A stretch of DNA of 32,377 bases, from positions 1 through 32,377 of the forward strand of contig CAZXID010000022.1 of the NCBI GenBank assembly GCA_964640325.1, given 5' to 3'. This stretch comes from DAOQAU01 sp964640325. GTDB lineage: Bacteria; Cyanobacteriota; Vampirovibrionia; Gastranaerophilales; Gastranaerophilaceae. Positions 15,514-24,100 of this stretch are shown piece after piece (positions within the stretch are counted from its first letter, which is position 1; the number at the start of each line of letters is the position of its first letter). A model generated the notes under the pieces. The model was not told the DNA's origin. It did not search any database and saw nothing but the letters and a program-made list of their open reading frames with translations. The position numbers and the translations under genes were made by a program.

Positions 15514-16869
15514 CTATTCTGCAACGTTTTTACGTCTGTAATATTCCTCGATAAATCCTGTATTAAAATCACCTGAAATAAATACATCGTCTTCTACTAT
15601 CTCCTGATGAAAAGGGATAGTCGTTTCAATTCCGGTGATTACGTATTCTTTAAGCGCACGATACATTCTGCGCCTTGCTTCCTGTCTGTTTCTACCCCAG
15701 CAGATAAGCTTTCCTATCATAGAATCATAAAACGGCGGTATTGAATACCCTTGATAGGCATGTGAATCCACCCTTACGCCAAAGCCTCCGGGTGTAACAT
15801 ATCCTTCAATCTTCCCTGGACAAGGCATAAAATCTTTTGCAGGGTTTTCTGCGTTAATTCTACACTCTATGGCATGCCCTCTTAAAAGAACATCTTTTTG
15901 GGCAAAATCAAGTTTTTCGCCTGCTGCAACGCAAATTTGTTCTCTTACTATATCAATATTTGAAATCATCTCTGTAACGCAATGTTCAACCTGAATTCTG
16001 GTATTCATTTCCATAAAATACCATTTCCCGTCGCTATCTAGCAAAAATTCTATTGTTCCCGCTCCTTCATAGTTTATTGCTTTTGCCGCACGGACTGCGG
16101 CTTCTCCCATTTCTTTTCTGGTGTGTTCGTTAATTGCAGGAGATGGAGCTTCTTCAATAAGCTTTTGATGGCGGCGCTGGATAGAGCAATCTCTTTCGCC
16201 CAAGTGAACGACATTTCCGAAACTGTCGCCTAAAATCTGAACCTCAATGTGACGAGGGTTTTCAAGATATTTTTCTATATAAACACCGGGATTTCCGAAA
16301 GAATTTTGAGCCTCGTTCTGGCACATATTCATCATTATTTCAAGCTCATCATCCTTGCGGACAATTCTCATTCCTTTTCCGCCGCCGCCTGCTGTGGCCT
16401 TTATTATAATAGGATATCCGACTTTTTGAGCGAATTCCCTTGCATCATCAACCGTTTTTACCAAATCTGTTCCCGGAGTTATCGGAACGTTATGTTCCTT
16501 CATGGTTTTTCTAGCCGTTGCCTTATCACCCATTTTTCTCATAGCATCGGCTGAAGGCCCGATGAATTTTATCCCGTGCTGATTACATATTTCAACAAAA
16601 TCGGCACGCTCTGCCATAAATCCGTATCCCGGATGAATGGCATCAGCTCCGCACATCATCGCAGCTGAAATTATAGCGGGAATGCTTAAGTAACTGTCTT
16701 TGCTCTGCGCAGGACCTATGCAATAAGCCTCTGTTGCAAGACTTACATGAAGCGAATTTGCATCCGCTTCCGAATGAACCGCTACCGTTGGAATCCCCAA
16801 CTCGCGACACGCTCTTATTATTCTCACCGCTATTTCGCCGCGGTTGGCTATTAATACCTTCTTAAACAT
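15514..16869 (-). CDS. accC: Acetyl-CoA carboxylase, biotin carboxylase subunit
   Basis: AccC carboxylates the biotin on AccB using ATP and bicarbonate, the first half-reaction of malonyl-CoA formation. The 451-residue length is normal. Landmarks in order are MFKKVLIANRGEIAVRIIRA, HPGYGFMAE, the ATP-grasp glycine loop ATAGGGGKGMRIV, the Lys-rich QRRHQKLIEEAPSPA, EMNTRIQVEH and a closing AYQGYSIPPFYDSMIGK. AAGGA lies seven bases before the ATG. It follows accB after an 88-base gap that holds a folded octamer array, and precedes the NfnA-like gene by 15 bases. accA and accD are not in the window. Confidence 0.97.
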   Translation of the reverse strand: MFKKVLIANRGEIAVRIIRACRELGIPTVAVHSEADANSLHVSLATEAYCIGPAQSKDSYLSIPAIISAAMMCGADAIHPGYGFMAERADFVEICNQHGIKFIGPSADAMRKMGDKATARKTMKEHNVPITPGTDLVKTVDDAREFAQKVGYPIIIKATAGGGGKGMRIVRKDDELEIMMNMCQNEAQNSFGNPGVYIEKYLENPRHIEVQILGDSFGNVVHLGERDCSIQRRHQKLIEEAPSPAINEHTRKEMGEAAVRAAKAINYEGAGTIEFLLDSDGKWYFMEMNTRIQVEHCVTEMISNIDIVREQICVAAGEKLDFAQKDVLLRGHAIECRINAENPAKDFMPCPGKIEGYVTPGGFGVRVDSHAYQGYSIPPFYDSMIGKLICWGRNRQEARRRMYRALKEYVITGIETTIPFHQEIVEDDVFISGDFNTGFIEEYYRRKNVAE

Positions 16870-16891
16870 ATGTTGTCCTTTTTATAATAAG

Positions 16892-16957
16892 GTGAATAGT
16901 TTATTAGATGAACAGGTGAACAGTTATTTTAATTAATTAACCTATTCACCTGTTAAC
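16892..16957. repeat. Folded-back octamer array between accB and accC
   Basis: On the plus strand, octamers of the GTGAAYAG type occur at 16892-16899 and 16908-16923, and the inverted form (CTATTCAC, CTGTTAAC) at 16942-16957. The two arms, AACAGGTGAACAG and CTATTCACCTGTT, can pair across an AT-rich loop. The array begins directly at the accB stop codon. It may stabilise the accB 3' end or tune accC. Confidence 0.8.
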
Positions 16958-17398
16958 CTACTCTACGTACATCAATACTTGTCCGAATTCGACTGCCTGA
17001 CCGTCTTCAACACAAATTTCAACGATTTTTCCGGCATACTCAGATTCGATTTCATTCATAAGCTTCATTGCTTCAATGATACAAACAACCTGTCCTTCTG
17101 AAACAGTTGCACCAACTTCTGCAAAAGGCTTTGCCCCAGGCGATGGCGCTTTATAAAAAGTCCCTACCATTGGAGATGTAATCGCTTTGCCTTTGGGTGC
17201 AGATGCGCAAACCAAAGATTCTGACGCCCCTGCAGCAGTTGTCGTCATTGTTGCTGTAACAACCTGAGGCGCTGCAACAACTTCTTTTTCTTTTTTAAGC
17301 ATAATTGCTTTTTCGCCATCTTCTAAGGCTATTTCTGTCAAAGAGCTTTCTTCTAAAATTTTTATAAGCTTTTTTACATAATCCATATCAAAATTCAT
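16958..17398 (-). CDS. accB: Biotin carboxyl carrier protein of acetyl-CoA carboxylase
   Basis: AccB carries the biotin that shuttles carboxylate from AccC to the carboxyltransferase. It is 146 residues. The N-terminus (MDYVKKLIKILEESSLTEIAL) is the usual AccB start, followed by an Ala/Thr/Val-rich flexible linker and the lipoyl/biotinyl domain. The biotin acceptor is Lys112 in IIEAMKLMNEIE. AAGGAGA lies just before the ATG. It comes directly after efp, the order found in cyanobacteria, supporting the suggested lineage. An octamer array abuts its stop codon and another lies between it and efp. Confidence 0.96.
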   Translation of the reverse strand: MNFDMDYVKKLIKILEESSLTEIALEDGEKAIMLKKEKEVVAAPQVVTATMTTTAAGASESLVCASAPKGKAITSPMVGTFYKAPSPGAKPFAEVGATVSEGQVVCIIEAMKLMNEIESEYAGKIVEICVEDGQAVEFGQVLMYVE

Positions 17399-17454
17399 AA
17401 ATTTCTCCTTTTTTAATGGTGGAGAGTGAAGTATGAAAGATAAAAAGAAAATTT

Positions 17455-17488
17455 CTATTCACCTATTCACCTGTTCACCTATTCACCT
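17455..17488 (-). repeat. Octamer array between efp and accB
   Basis: Four and a quarter tandem units of CTATTCAC on the plus strand (one unit CTGTTCAC), that is GTGAATAG on the transcribed strand. It starts three bases after the efp stop. Because eight is not a multiple of three, the repeated TGA and TAG occur in all three frames of the transcript. Confidence 0.9.
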
Positions 17489-17491
17489 AAT

Positions 17492-18049
17492 TTAACATCT
17501 ATCCAAATATTCGTTTGTTCTTGTATCAACCCTTATTCTGTCTCCGTTTTGAACAAAAAACGGAACATTAATAATTGCACCTGTTTCTGTTGTGGCACGT
17601 TTTGTACCTCCCTGCGCGGTGTTTCCTTTTTCTGAAGGCGGGGTGTCTACAACTTCCAATTCAACCTGCATTGGCATATCAACACCTATTGTTTTGCCGT
17701 CGTGAAGCAAAACAGATAGCATCATATTTTCTTTTAAGTATTTTATACCGTCGCCGATTTGCTCTTCAGAAAGGGAAATCTGTTCATAATTTTCCATATC
17801 CATCATTACAAAACCGCTGCCTTCTTTGTACAAATACTGCATATCACGTCTGTCAAGCATCGCTCTTGCAACTTTTTCGCCTGCCCTGAAAGTTCTTTCA
17901 ATAACCTGACCTGTTTCAACGTTTTTAAGCTTTGTTCTTACAAACGCAGCGCCTTTACCGGGTTTTACGTGTAAAAATTCAACCACCGACCACAGTCCAT
18001 GGTCTAAGTCTAATGTCAATCCCGTTCTTAAATCGTTTACCGATATCAT
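17492..18049 (-). CDS. efp: Translation elongation factor P
   Basis: EF-P rescues ribosomes stalled at polyproline by contacting the peptidyl-tRNA. The ATG at 18049 gives 185 residues, the standard length, with the canonical start MISVNDLRTGLTL and AGGAG six bases upstream; an in-frame ATG at 18079 would add ten residues. The KOW-like N-domain, an OB domain and the C-terminal OB domain (TGAIINVPFFVQNGDRIRVDTRTNEY) are all present. The loop-tip residue that is modified in some species is Lys32 in VKPGKGAAFVR. No epmA or epmB is nearby. It leads the run that continues with accB and accC. Confidence 0.97.
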   Translation of the reverse strand: MISVNDLRTGLTLDLDHGLWSVVEFLHVKPGKGAAFVRTKLKNVETGQVIERTFRAGEKVARAMLDRRDMQYLYKEGSGFVMMDMENYEQISLSEEQIGDGIKYLKENMMLSVLLHDGKTIGVDMPMQVELEVVDTPPSEKGNTAQGGTKRATTETGAIINVPFFVQNGDRIRVDTRTNEYLDRC

Positions 18050-18093
18050 GTCTTCTCCTGTAAAACTCTTATTTGCCAACTTATAAATCTTAT

Positions 18094-18166
18094 GTCATGC
18101 TGAAATGATTTCAGCATCTTTCCAAAGTCCCTACTGGGATAGATCCTAAAACAAGTTCAGGATGAC
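18094..18166 (+). repeat. Dispersed double-hairpin palindrome, copy C
   Basis: It begins GTCATGCTGAAATGATTTC and ends AAGTTCAGGATGAC, exactly 73 bases like the core of copy A. It lies in the divergent intergenic region between efp and rsgA, so it may affect one or both promoters. Confidence 0.85.
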
Positions 18167-18274
18167 AAAGATTCTGATATTCATATTATCATAAACAAGC
18201 TAATTTGAAAATTTGTTAACATTTGGTTGTCGGTAATAATTTATAGTATTATTGTTAGGTTAATGAAAGGTAAA

Positions 18275-19369
18275 ATGTCAAAATTGAAGGGACAGGTTTT
18301 TAAAATACATTCGGATTTCTATTACGTAAAATTCGCAGACAATGCGAAACTTTTTGAATGTAAAAGCAGGGAAATGCTTAAAAAACAACAGGAAAAAATC
18401 ATGGTAGGCGATTTTGTCGAATGTGCCGAAGTTAATCCAAAAAAACACACTGCCGTAATTGAGGAAATTTATCCCCGCAAAAATTTTCTCACCCGCCCCA
18501 GCGTTGCAAATGTTCAACAGGTAATTATTGTATCTTCAATAAAAGAACCCGAACTTAATTTTGAACAGTTAAACAGATATATTTGTTTTGCAAAATATCA
18601 CAAAATCAAAACAAAACTCTGCTTTAACAAAAACGATTTATCAGAAGATGACAGCATTATCGAAAAAATTTTCCAAATTTACGAACCACTGGGATTTGAA
18701 ATAATATTTACCTCTGCACTTGAAAAACTCGGCATAGAAGATTTTGCCCAAATGCTTAAAGGCAAAATGACGGTATTTTGCGGAACTTCAGGCGTGGGTA
18801 AATCAAGTTTGATAAATTCGATTTGCCCCGATTTAAACATTAAAACAAAGCCCGTCAGCGAAAAAACAGGGCGAGGGATTCACACGACCAGGCACTGTGA
18901 AATAATTGAGATTGAAAGATGCGAAAATGCGAAGATGCATAGATACGAAGAGAGCCACGCCTCTGTGCCTCCACGCTTCCACGCCTCTATTAGAATAATT
19001 GACACCCCCGGATTCAGCAACCTTAAATTTGACTTTTTATTACCCAATCAAATTGATGAACTTTTTGACGAAATAAAACAATACAAAAGCGGCTGCAAAT
19101 TCAAAGATTGTCTACATATTCAGGAAGAAAGCTGCAGTGTTCTGGAAAATATTAATGAAATCGATTTATCAAGATACCAAAGCTACCTTTCTTTTGTAGC
19201 TGAGGCTAACGAATACAAAGAAAGAATTAAAACCGAAAGCATTAAAAAAGAAAGCTTTCACAAAGAAAGTTTAAACAAAAAAATAGCAAAAATAAGCAGC
19301 AAAAAAAGGCAATCTGCCAGAAATACTTTAAAACAAAATATATACAAGGATTTAGAAAATGTCCAATAG
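18275..19369 (+). CDS. rsgA: Small ribosomal subunit maturation GTPase RsgA
   Basis: RsgA is a circularly permuted GTPase that helps 30S maturation and frees RbfA. The ATG at 18275 (364 residues) has AAAGG four bases upstream; an upstream start at 18227 adds sixteen hydrophobic residues and is less likely. An OB fold at the N-terminus is followed by the permuted G motifs: G4 NKNDL, G5 TSALEK, G1 GTSGVGKSS (about residue 170), RHCEIIEI and G3 DTPGFSNL. The Zn knuckle CKFKDCLHIQEESC comes last. Between the strand EIIEI and the G3 strand, residues 215-238 are an extra segment of 24 residues encoded exactly by a folded octamer array; B. subtilis-type RsgA has only a short turn there. Its 3' end overlaps ispA by 11 bases. 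Confidence 0.93.
   Translation: MSKLKGQVFKIHSDFYYVKFADNAKLFECKSREMLKKQQEKIMVGDFVECAEVNPKKHTAVIEEIYPRKNFLTRPSVANVQQVIIVSSIKEPELNFEQLNRYICFAKYHKIKTKLCFNKNDLSEDDSIIEKIFQIYEPLGFEIIFTSALEKLGIEDFAQMLKGKMTVFCGTSGVGKSSLINSICPDLNIKTKPVSEKTGRGIHTTRHCEIIEIERCENAKMHRYEESHASVPPRFHASIRIIDTPGFSNLKFDFLLPNQIDELFDEIKQYKSGCKFKDCLHIQEESCSVLENINEIDLSRYQSYLSFVAEANEYKERIKTESIKKESFHKESLNKKIAKISSKKRQSARNTLKQNIYKDLENVQ
18917..18986 (+). repeat. Inverted octamer array inside rsgA
   Basis: 18917-18948 holds four tandem units near AGATGCGA. 18955-18986 holds four tandem units near CCACGCCT. The reverse complement of the second unit, AGGCGTGG, differs from the first only by transitions, so the whole is a degenerate 4+4 foldback around AGAGAG. 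It encodes residues 215-238 of RsgA with no stop codon. Confidence 0.82.
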
Positions 19370-20234
19370 CATAAAAAAATATATAGAATTAGTAAACAAA
19401 AATCTGGATAAGTTTTTAAAAATAACCTATCCTCAAGAAATTTTTGAATCAATGCGATACAGCGTTTTAGCCCAAGGAAAAAGACTTCGCCCTGTTCTTT
19501 GCCTTGAAAGCTGCAAAATTTGGGAAGGAAACATTGAAGATGCGATTCCGACTGCCTGTGCTATCGAAATGCTCCATGCGCAAAGCTTAATACACGATGA
19601 CCTGCCCTGTATGGACAATGACGATTTTAGGCGCGGCAAACCCACAAACCACAGGGCTTTTTCAGAAGCAACAGCTGTTCTTGCAGGAGATGCTCTTTTA
19701 ACTTTTGCACCGCAAATAATCCTCCAACAATCCAAAAATCTGGATGATAAAACAAAATTAAGACTAATTGAAGAATATTGTATCGCAGCAGGCGCTTTTG
19801 GACTTATTGCGGGGCAGATTGTCGATATTCAATCCGAGGAACAAAAAATTTCGCCTAAAACTCTTGAATTTATCCACACTCACAAAACCGCCGACTTATT
19901 TAAACTTGCACTAAAAACAGGGGCAATAATTGCAAAAGCGAATAAAAAAATAATTAAAGAAATGGAAGATTTAGGACAATACTTAGGGTTTGCCTTTCAA
20001 ATCTGCGATGACATTTTGGATGAGACTTCTTCTTTTGAAAAAATGGGCAAAACTTTAGGCAAAGACAAAGATGCTCAAAAATCGACTTATACAGCACTTT
20101 TTGGGATAGAAAAAGCCAGAGATGAAGTAATTTGCCTTTTAGCTAAAGCTCGTGATATAATTTCAAAAAACAATATAAAATCAGAAATTTTAGAAGAGAT
20201 AATAGAAGGTATACAAGAAAGGTCAAAATCTTAA
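19359..20234 (+). CDS. ispA: Polyprenyl (farnesyl/geranylgeranyl) diphosphate synthase
   Basis: A trans-isoprenyl diphosphate synthase that condenses IPP with allylic diphosphates, supplying precursors for undecaprenyl phosphate and quinones. It is 291 residues. Landmarks are GKRLRP (40-45), the first Asp-rich motif DDLPCMD (80-86) with the two-residue insertion typical of bacterial IspA/CrtE types, RRGKPTNH, and the second motif DDILDE near residue 212 followed by KTLGKDKDAQKSTY. Product length (C15 or C20) cannot be set from this alone. It overlaps the end of rsgA by 11 bases and the start of the next gene by one base, so the set is an operon with coupled translation. Confidence 0.92.
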   Translation: MSNSIKKYIELVNKNLDKFLKITYPQEIFESMRYSVLAQGKRLRPVLCLESCKIWEGNIEDAIPTACAIEMLHAQSLIHDDLPCMDNDDFRRGKPTNHRAFSEATAVLAGDALLTFAPQIILQQSKNLDDKTKLRLIEEYCIAAGAFGLIAGQIVDIQSEEQKISPKTLEFIHTHKTADLFKLALKTGAIIAKANKKIIKEMEDLGQYLGFAFQICDDILDETSSFEKMGKTLGKDKDAQKSTYTALFGIEKARDEVICLLAKARDIISKNNIKSEILEEIIEGIQERSKS

Positions 20235-20701
20235 TGATGCAGGAAACTCAAATCTTAAACACCGGCTATGAAGTCATGTTATCAGGTATTTTGGCAGCGT
20301 TAATAGCCCAAATTATTAAATTTTGTCTACATTTAATTTTTCAGCGAAAAATAGATTTCAAAATTTTTACAACAACAGGCGGAATGCCAAGTTCCCATTC
20401 GGCAGGAGTTGTCGGATTAACTACCGCAGTGGGACTTATTTCAGGATTTAACTCAATAATTTTTGCCGTTTCTGCAGGCTACGCGCTTGTCGTTATGTAC
20501 GATGCAGCAGGGCTCAGAAGAGCCTCAGGCAAAATGGCATCTTGCTTAAACAAAATTATGGATGATTTTTACAAGCACGATGTTCAATCTGCCGGCGGAA
20601 AATTAAAAGAACTTCTTGGACACACTCCTGTTGAAGTTTTTGCAGGTGCGCTTTTAGGTTTTGTTTATGCCTGCTACATGCACTTTTATCTTTTAAGCTA
20701 A
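20234..20701 (+). CDS. Divergent PAP2 family (DUF212) membrane protein
   Basis: A 155-residue member of the YuiD/DUF212 family, related to acid phosphatase/vanadium haloperoxidase (PAP2) enzymes. Conserved blocks are TTGGMPSSHSAGVVGL, YDAAGLRRASGK and LGHTPVEVFAGALLG; Ser/His and Arg residues in these resemble PAP2 catalytic motifs. About four membrane helices are visible. Cyanobacteria and Bacillus have it; its substrate is unproven. Its TAATG junction with ispA (one-base overlap) suggests coupling and a possible role in isoprenoid phosphate turnover, for example undecaprenyl or prenyl diphosphate, which is inference. Two Met codons lie in tandem at the start. Confidence 0.88.
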   Translation: MMQETQILNTGYEVMLSGILAALIAQIIKFCLHLIFQRKIDFKIFTTTGGMPSSHSAGVVGLTTAVGLISGFNSIIFAVSAGYALVVMYDAAGLRRASGKMASCLNKIMDDFYKHDVQSAGGKLKELLGHTPVEVFAGALLGFVYACYMHFYLLS

Positions 20702-20710
20702 GAGGAAAAA

Positions 20711-20989
20711 ATGAAAGAAGAAAAAATTATAATAACAATTTCGGGCACCGATAAAGTAGGTATAGTTGCAACAATTGCGACGGCTTTGGCAAAATATTCG
20801 GTAAACATCGAAGACATTAAGCAGACAATTATGCAAGGGCATTTTGTGATGTTTATGCTCGGTGATATAAGCGGGTCTAAACAATCTTTTAAGGAGATTA
20901 AAGAGGCGCTTATTGAAGAAGGTAAAAAAATCCAAATGGAAGTTTGGGTTCAAAGAAAAGCCATTTTTGACAAAATGCACACGATTTAA
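20711..20989 (+). CDS. Single ACT-domain protein (UPF0237-like)
   Basis: A 92-residue protein consisting of one ACT fold: IIITISGTDKVGIVATIATALAKYSVNIEDIKQTIMQGHFVMFMLGDI is the beta-alpha-beta half with the ligand-turn Gly. The C-terminal VWVQRKAIFDKMHTI matches the end of UPF0237 proteins. These usually sit directly upstream of a UPF0210/PFL-like gene; that partner is missing here, because the next gene is convergent. AGAGGA lies before the ATG. It is last in the rsgA-ispA-PAP2 run, nine bases after the PAP2 gene. A small-molecule-sensing role is expected for ACT domains, but the ligand is unknown. Confidence 0.85.
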   Translation: MKEEKIIITISGTDKVGIVATIATALAKYSVNIEDIKQTIMQGHFVMFMLGDISGSKQSFKEIKEALIEEGKKIQMEVWVQRKAIFDKMHTI

Positions 20990-21044
20990 GAATTGTTTTA
21001 TCTGGCATTAAGAATAAATCCACACCTTGTTTCTCGCAGTTAAC

Positions 21045-21075
21045 GTCGTTGCGAGCGTTAGCGAAGCAATCCAAA
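21045..21075 (+). repeat. Half copy of the GTCATTGCGAG palindrome
   Basis: Thirty of 31 bases match the left part of the element inside murF (31552-31582); the difference is GTCGTTGCGAG for GTCATTGCGAG. A nearby CTCGCA (21033-21038) pairs with TGCGAG (21050-21055), giving a small hairpin. It lies in the 209-base gap between the convergent ACT and AsmA-like genes, where no terminator is obvious. Confidence 0.82.
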
Positions 21076-21198
21076 TAATTAAAGTATATTTTTTGTTTTC
21101 TATTTTGTAGCGTAAAGATTTTTTGCCTCATTTTTTTGCATTAATGCACACTACTGCTATTTACTGACAAAATAAATTTATTATTATAAACAATTTTT

Positions 21199-24100
21199 CT
21201 ACCTTTTAAAATCGGGCAATGCTTCAACAAAATCAGGGATAAAAACTTCTTTTTGTTCTTTTAGGCTTTTTTGTTCACCTTCATTTTTTATTGAATTATT
21301 TTCTTGTATAACCAATCTTTGCTCTTGCTGATAAACTTGGGGCTTAGAAATCCATTTAAAAGATTTAACAGAACTTTGACTCTGAACTTTGCCGTCAATT
21401 ATTACCTTGAATGTTTTTGTGGGAAGACTTGTCTTTGGAGTTAGCGGCGGGATTAAATCTATTTTTTCGTAACTTGAATTTATAAGAATTTGCCTTGAAG
21501 GTAAATCTGTTTTTGCGATTGAGGAGATGATTTTATCAACCGAAATATCGCCTAATGGTCCCAAAACTTGCGCCACATCATCAGAAACCCTGCCTAAAAT
21601 TGTCAAACCGGCGACTTCATCAATCAAATGGTATCTTCCTGTAATATACATGCTCATTGAAGGCCCAGTTGTAGTGAGATAAGAAATATTTGCCCATGCG
21701 TTGGAAAAATCCACATCCCCTCGCATGTACTTATAAACGCCCGTATTCTTGGTGCTCACCGCCTTTGCTATCAAATTAAGATTTGCCTTCAAAAGATTAT
21801 TTGAAACAATATTTTGAGCATACAAAAGGTGTTCCAATTTACCTAATGTTTTCATTTCTCCGTTTGAAACCACAAATTTAGTATTACCTTTGAGGGTTTT
21901 TAAAATTTGATTTCTGTTTTGACCTACCATTGTAATGTTTGAATCAAAGTCAAGCTGACCGTGAATTTCCTCTTTCATTTTGCTGAGAGCCTTAATCGCA
22001 ACAGCTGCGCTTAACCCTCTGCCTTGCAAATCAAGTCCTAGTTTTTGCCAAGCAAGGTCATAATTTATGCTCCCCAAAATTTTACCTAAATAAGCATCGC
22101 CTCTTACATTCTCCATGTTAAAAATATTGTTTCTAAGAAAAATATTTGAAGTGACATTTGTTGTTATTATATCAGCTGCCTTAAACTTACCAATCCTGCT
22201 TGTTCCTTTTAAAATCGTAAGCTTAAGAGAAGGAGCAAACCCATCGGAATTTTTAGAAAACCTTGACAATAAACCCGTAATATCGCTTAATTCAAGATTT
22301 TCAGATATAACATCAACATTATTTATAATTAATCCTTGAGAAAAATTATTGTGTGCCAAAGCATTTATACTCACTGAAGAATTACCAAACACAATATCCG
22401 GACATGCCGCACTTATCAAATTTTGATTAAAATGTATCATTGAATTTTTCAAACCGATTTGAAGCTCAGGAACTGAAAGCGACGAAATTGACAAATACCC
22501 TGCAATATCAGGATTCTTGATATTGCCGTTCATTTTTAAATCCCCCTTGAGTCGGGCAGTTGAATTGGGGTAATCAGGAAGCGAAACCGTAAGCTGATTT
22601 GGAATGTTTATTCCGATATCTCTGAAAATTGCATCTGAATTTATGTCCGAAATTTTTCCACTGAGGGTCAAAACTTTGTAGCCGGATGAAGTATTTGTTT
22701 TAAAATTTTCCGATAATGGACCTGCCGTTTTAACAGAATATAGTGCTATTTCTTCTATCTTTAAAACATCTTTATCAAAAATTAAATCGCAATTTACAAG
22801 CGAATTTTGACCAAGCCCCTTTACATCAACAAAAGAAATATGATTGTCTTTATTTGCAAGCATTTGAGCCTGAATTTTTTGTCTTTGGCTCCCGTAAACT
22901 TTTATTATAATCGGAAGCTTTCCGGCGGACTCGGGCTTATATTTTTTTGTCATTGAAGCAATATCTTTTGCAAAAATAAAACCTTTGGCTTTCACATCAA
23001 CAAAAGCTTTAGGAGAATTGTAATCTAATATTTTCCCTTGAATATTAAGCTTGGAATTATCTAAAACGATGGAGCTTTTTTCTATGCTCAAATCTCTTTT
23101 ATCAAAATTTGCCGATAATTCAGGCAAAAAGATTAATTTAAAGAAATTTTGAGAAGAAATCTTTATCCCTAATGCGTTAATTTTCCCTTTAAATTCCTTA
23201 TTTTTTACAGTTGATTTTGCCTTTGCACTTTGTATAGATATTTTTACCTTTTGCAGCTTGTTGTATATTATAAGATTGTTAAAGGAAGTATTAATTTCCG
23301 GCAGCGGATTATCAATTCTTCCTTTGAGCGTTGTGCTTATATTAACACTTCCGCCAAGAACATCATTTTGCCTTAAAAACTCCCTTTTGCCCAGAGTCGC
23401 TAAAAGCCCCTTAAGCTGCAAATTTTTACCCTCAATCAAAATATCCGCGTTAGCGTTTTTATCCAAATTACCCCTAATGGTAATGGGTTGAGAGTTTAAC
23501 AAGGCACTTGCCTTTTTAATTTTTATCATATCTTGGGAAAAATCTATATCTGCAAATATCGAGTTTAAAGATGCATTATACAATTTATAATCGAATTTTG
23601 CATCTTCAATTTTTAAATAACCTTTAGAATTAACTGTTTTAAAATCGCTTTTTAATTTAAAATCCGCGCTTAATTGACCGTCGGCGTTTATTTGGTCAAA
23701 CTTTTTTATCCCGAAAATTCTGCACAAATTATTTGCTATCAAAAATAAATTTGAAATATCCGTTTTTTTACTTTTTACATCCAAATTCAAATATTTCTTC
23801 CCGCCGTTTTCAAAAACGCCGATAACAGTTGAATTGTCACTTTGCGATGTAAAAATCTTTGAATTAATCTTTATTTTACGGCCGTCAAATTTTAAATTAA
23901 TTTTACTATTTGGAAGGGTTACACCTTCTATCGCAGTCGAAATATTTTCTAAATCAAGATTCCCGTCTATTTTTAAATCATTTTCCTCCCCGCTTATTTT
24001 TAAATCGGAGTTTATTTGCGCCAGAAATTTATATTTGTACAAATCTTCAAAGATTTTTATCACATTAAAATCCGAAGCTGTTTGAAGATTTTTTAAATTA

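Noticed and set aside
17412..17445. Another GTGA-type array (GTGGAGA, GTGAAGT, ATGAAAG)
   Set aside because: Only loosely periodic and purine-rich; too degenerate to call.
16892..17488. Regular tandem repeats that might be a CRISPR array
   Set aside because: Units are only seven or eight bases with no unique spacers, and no cas gene is in the window.
20910..21131. Minus-strand frame with the peptide DCFANARND
   Set aside because: The resemblance to the MurF insertion comes from the repeat alone; the frame overlaps the ACT gene antisense and has no binding site.
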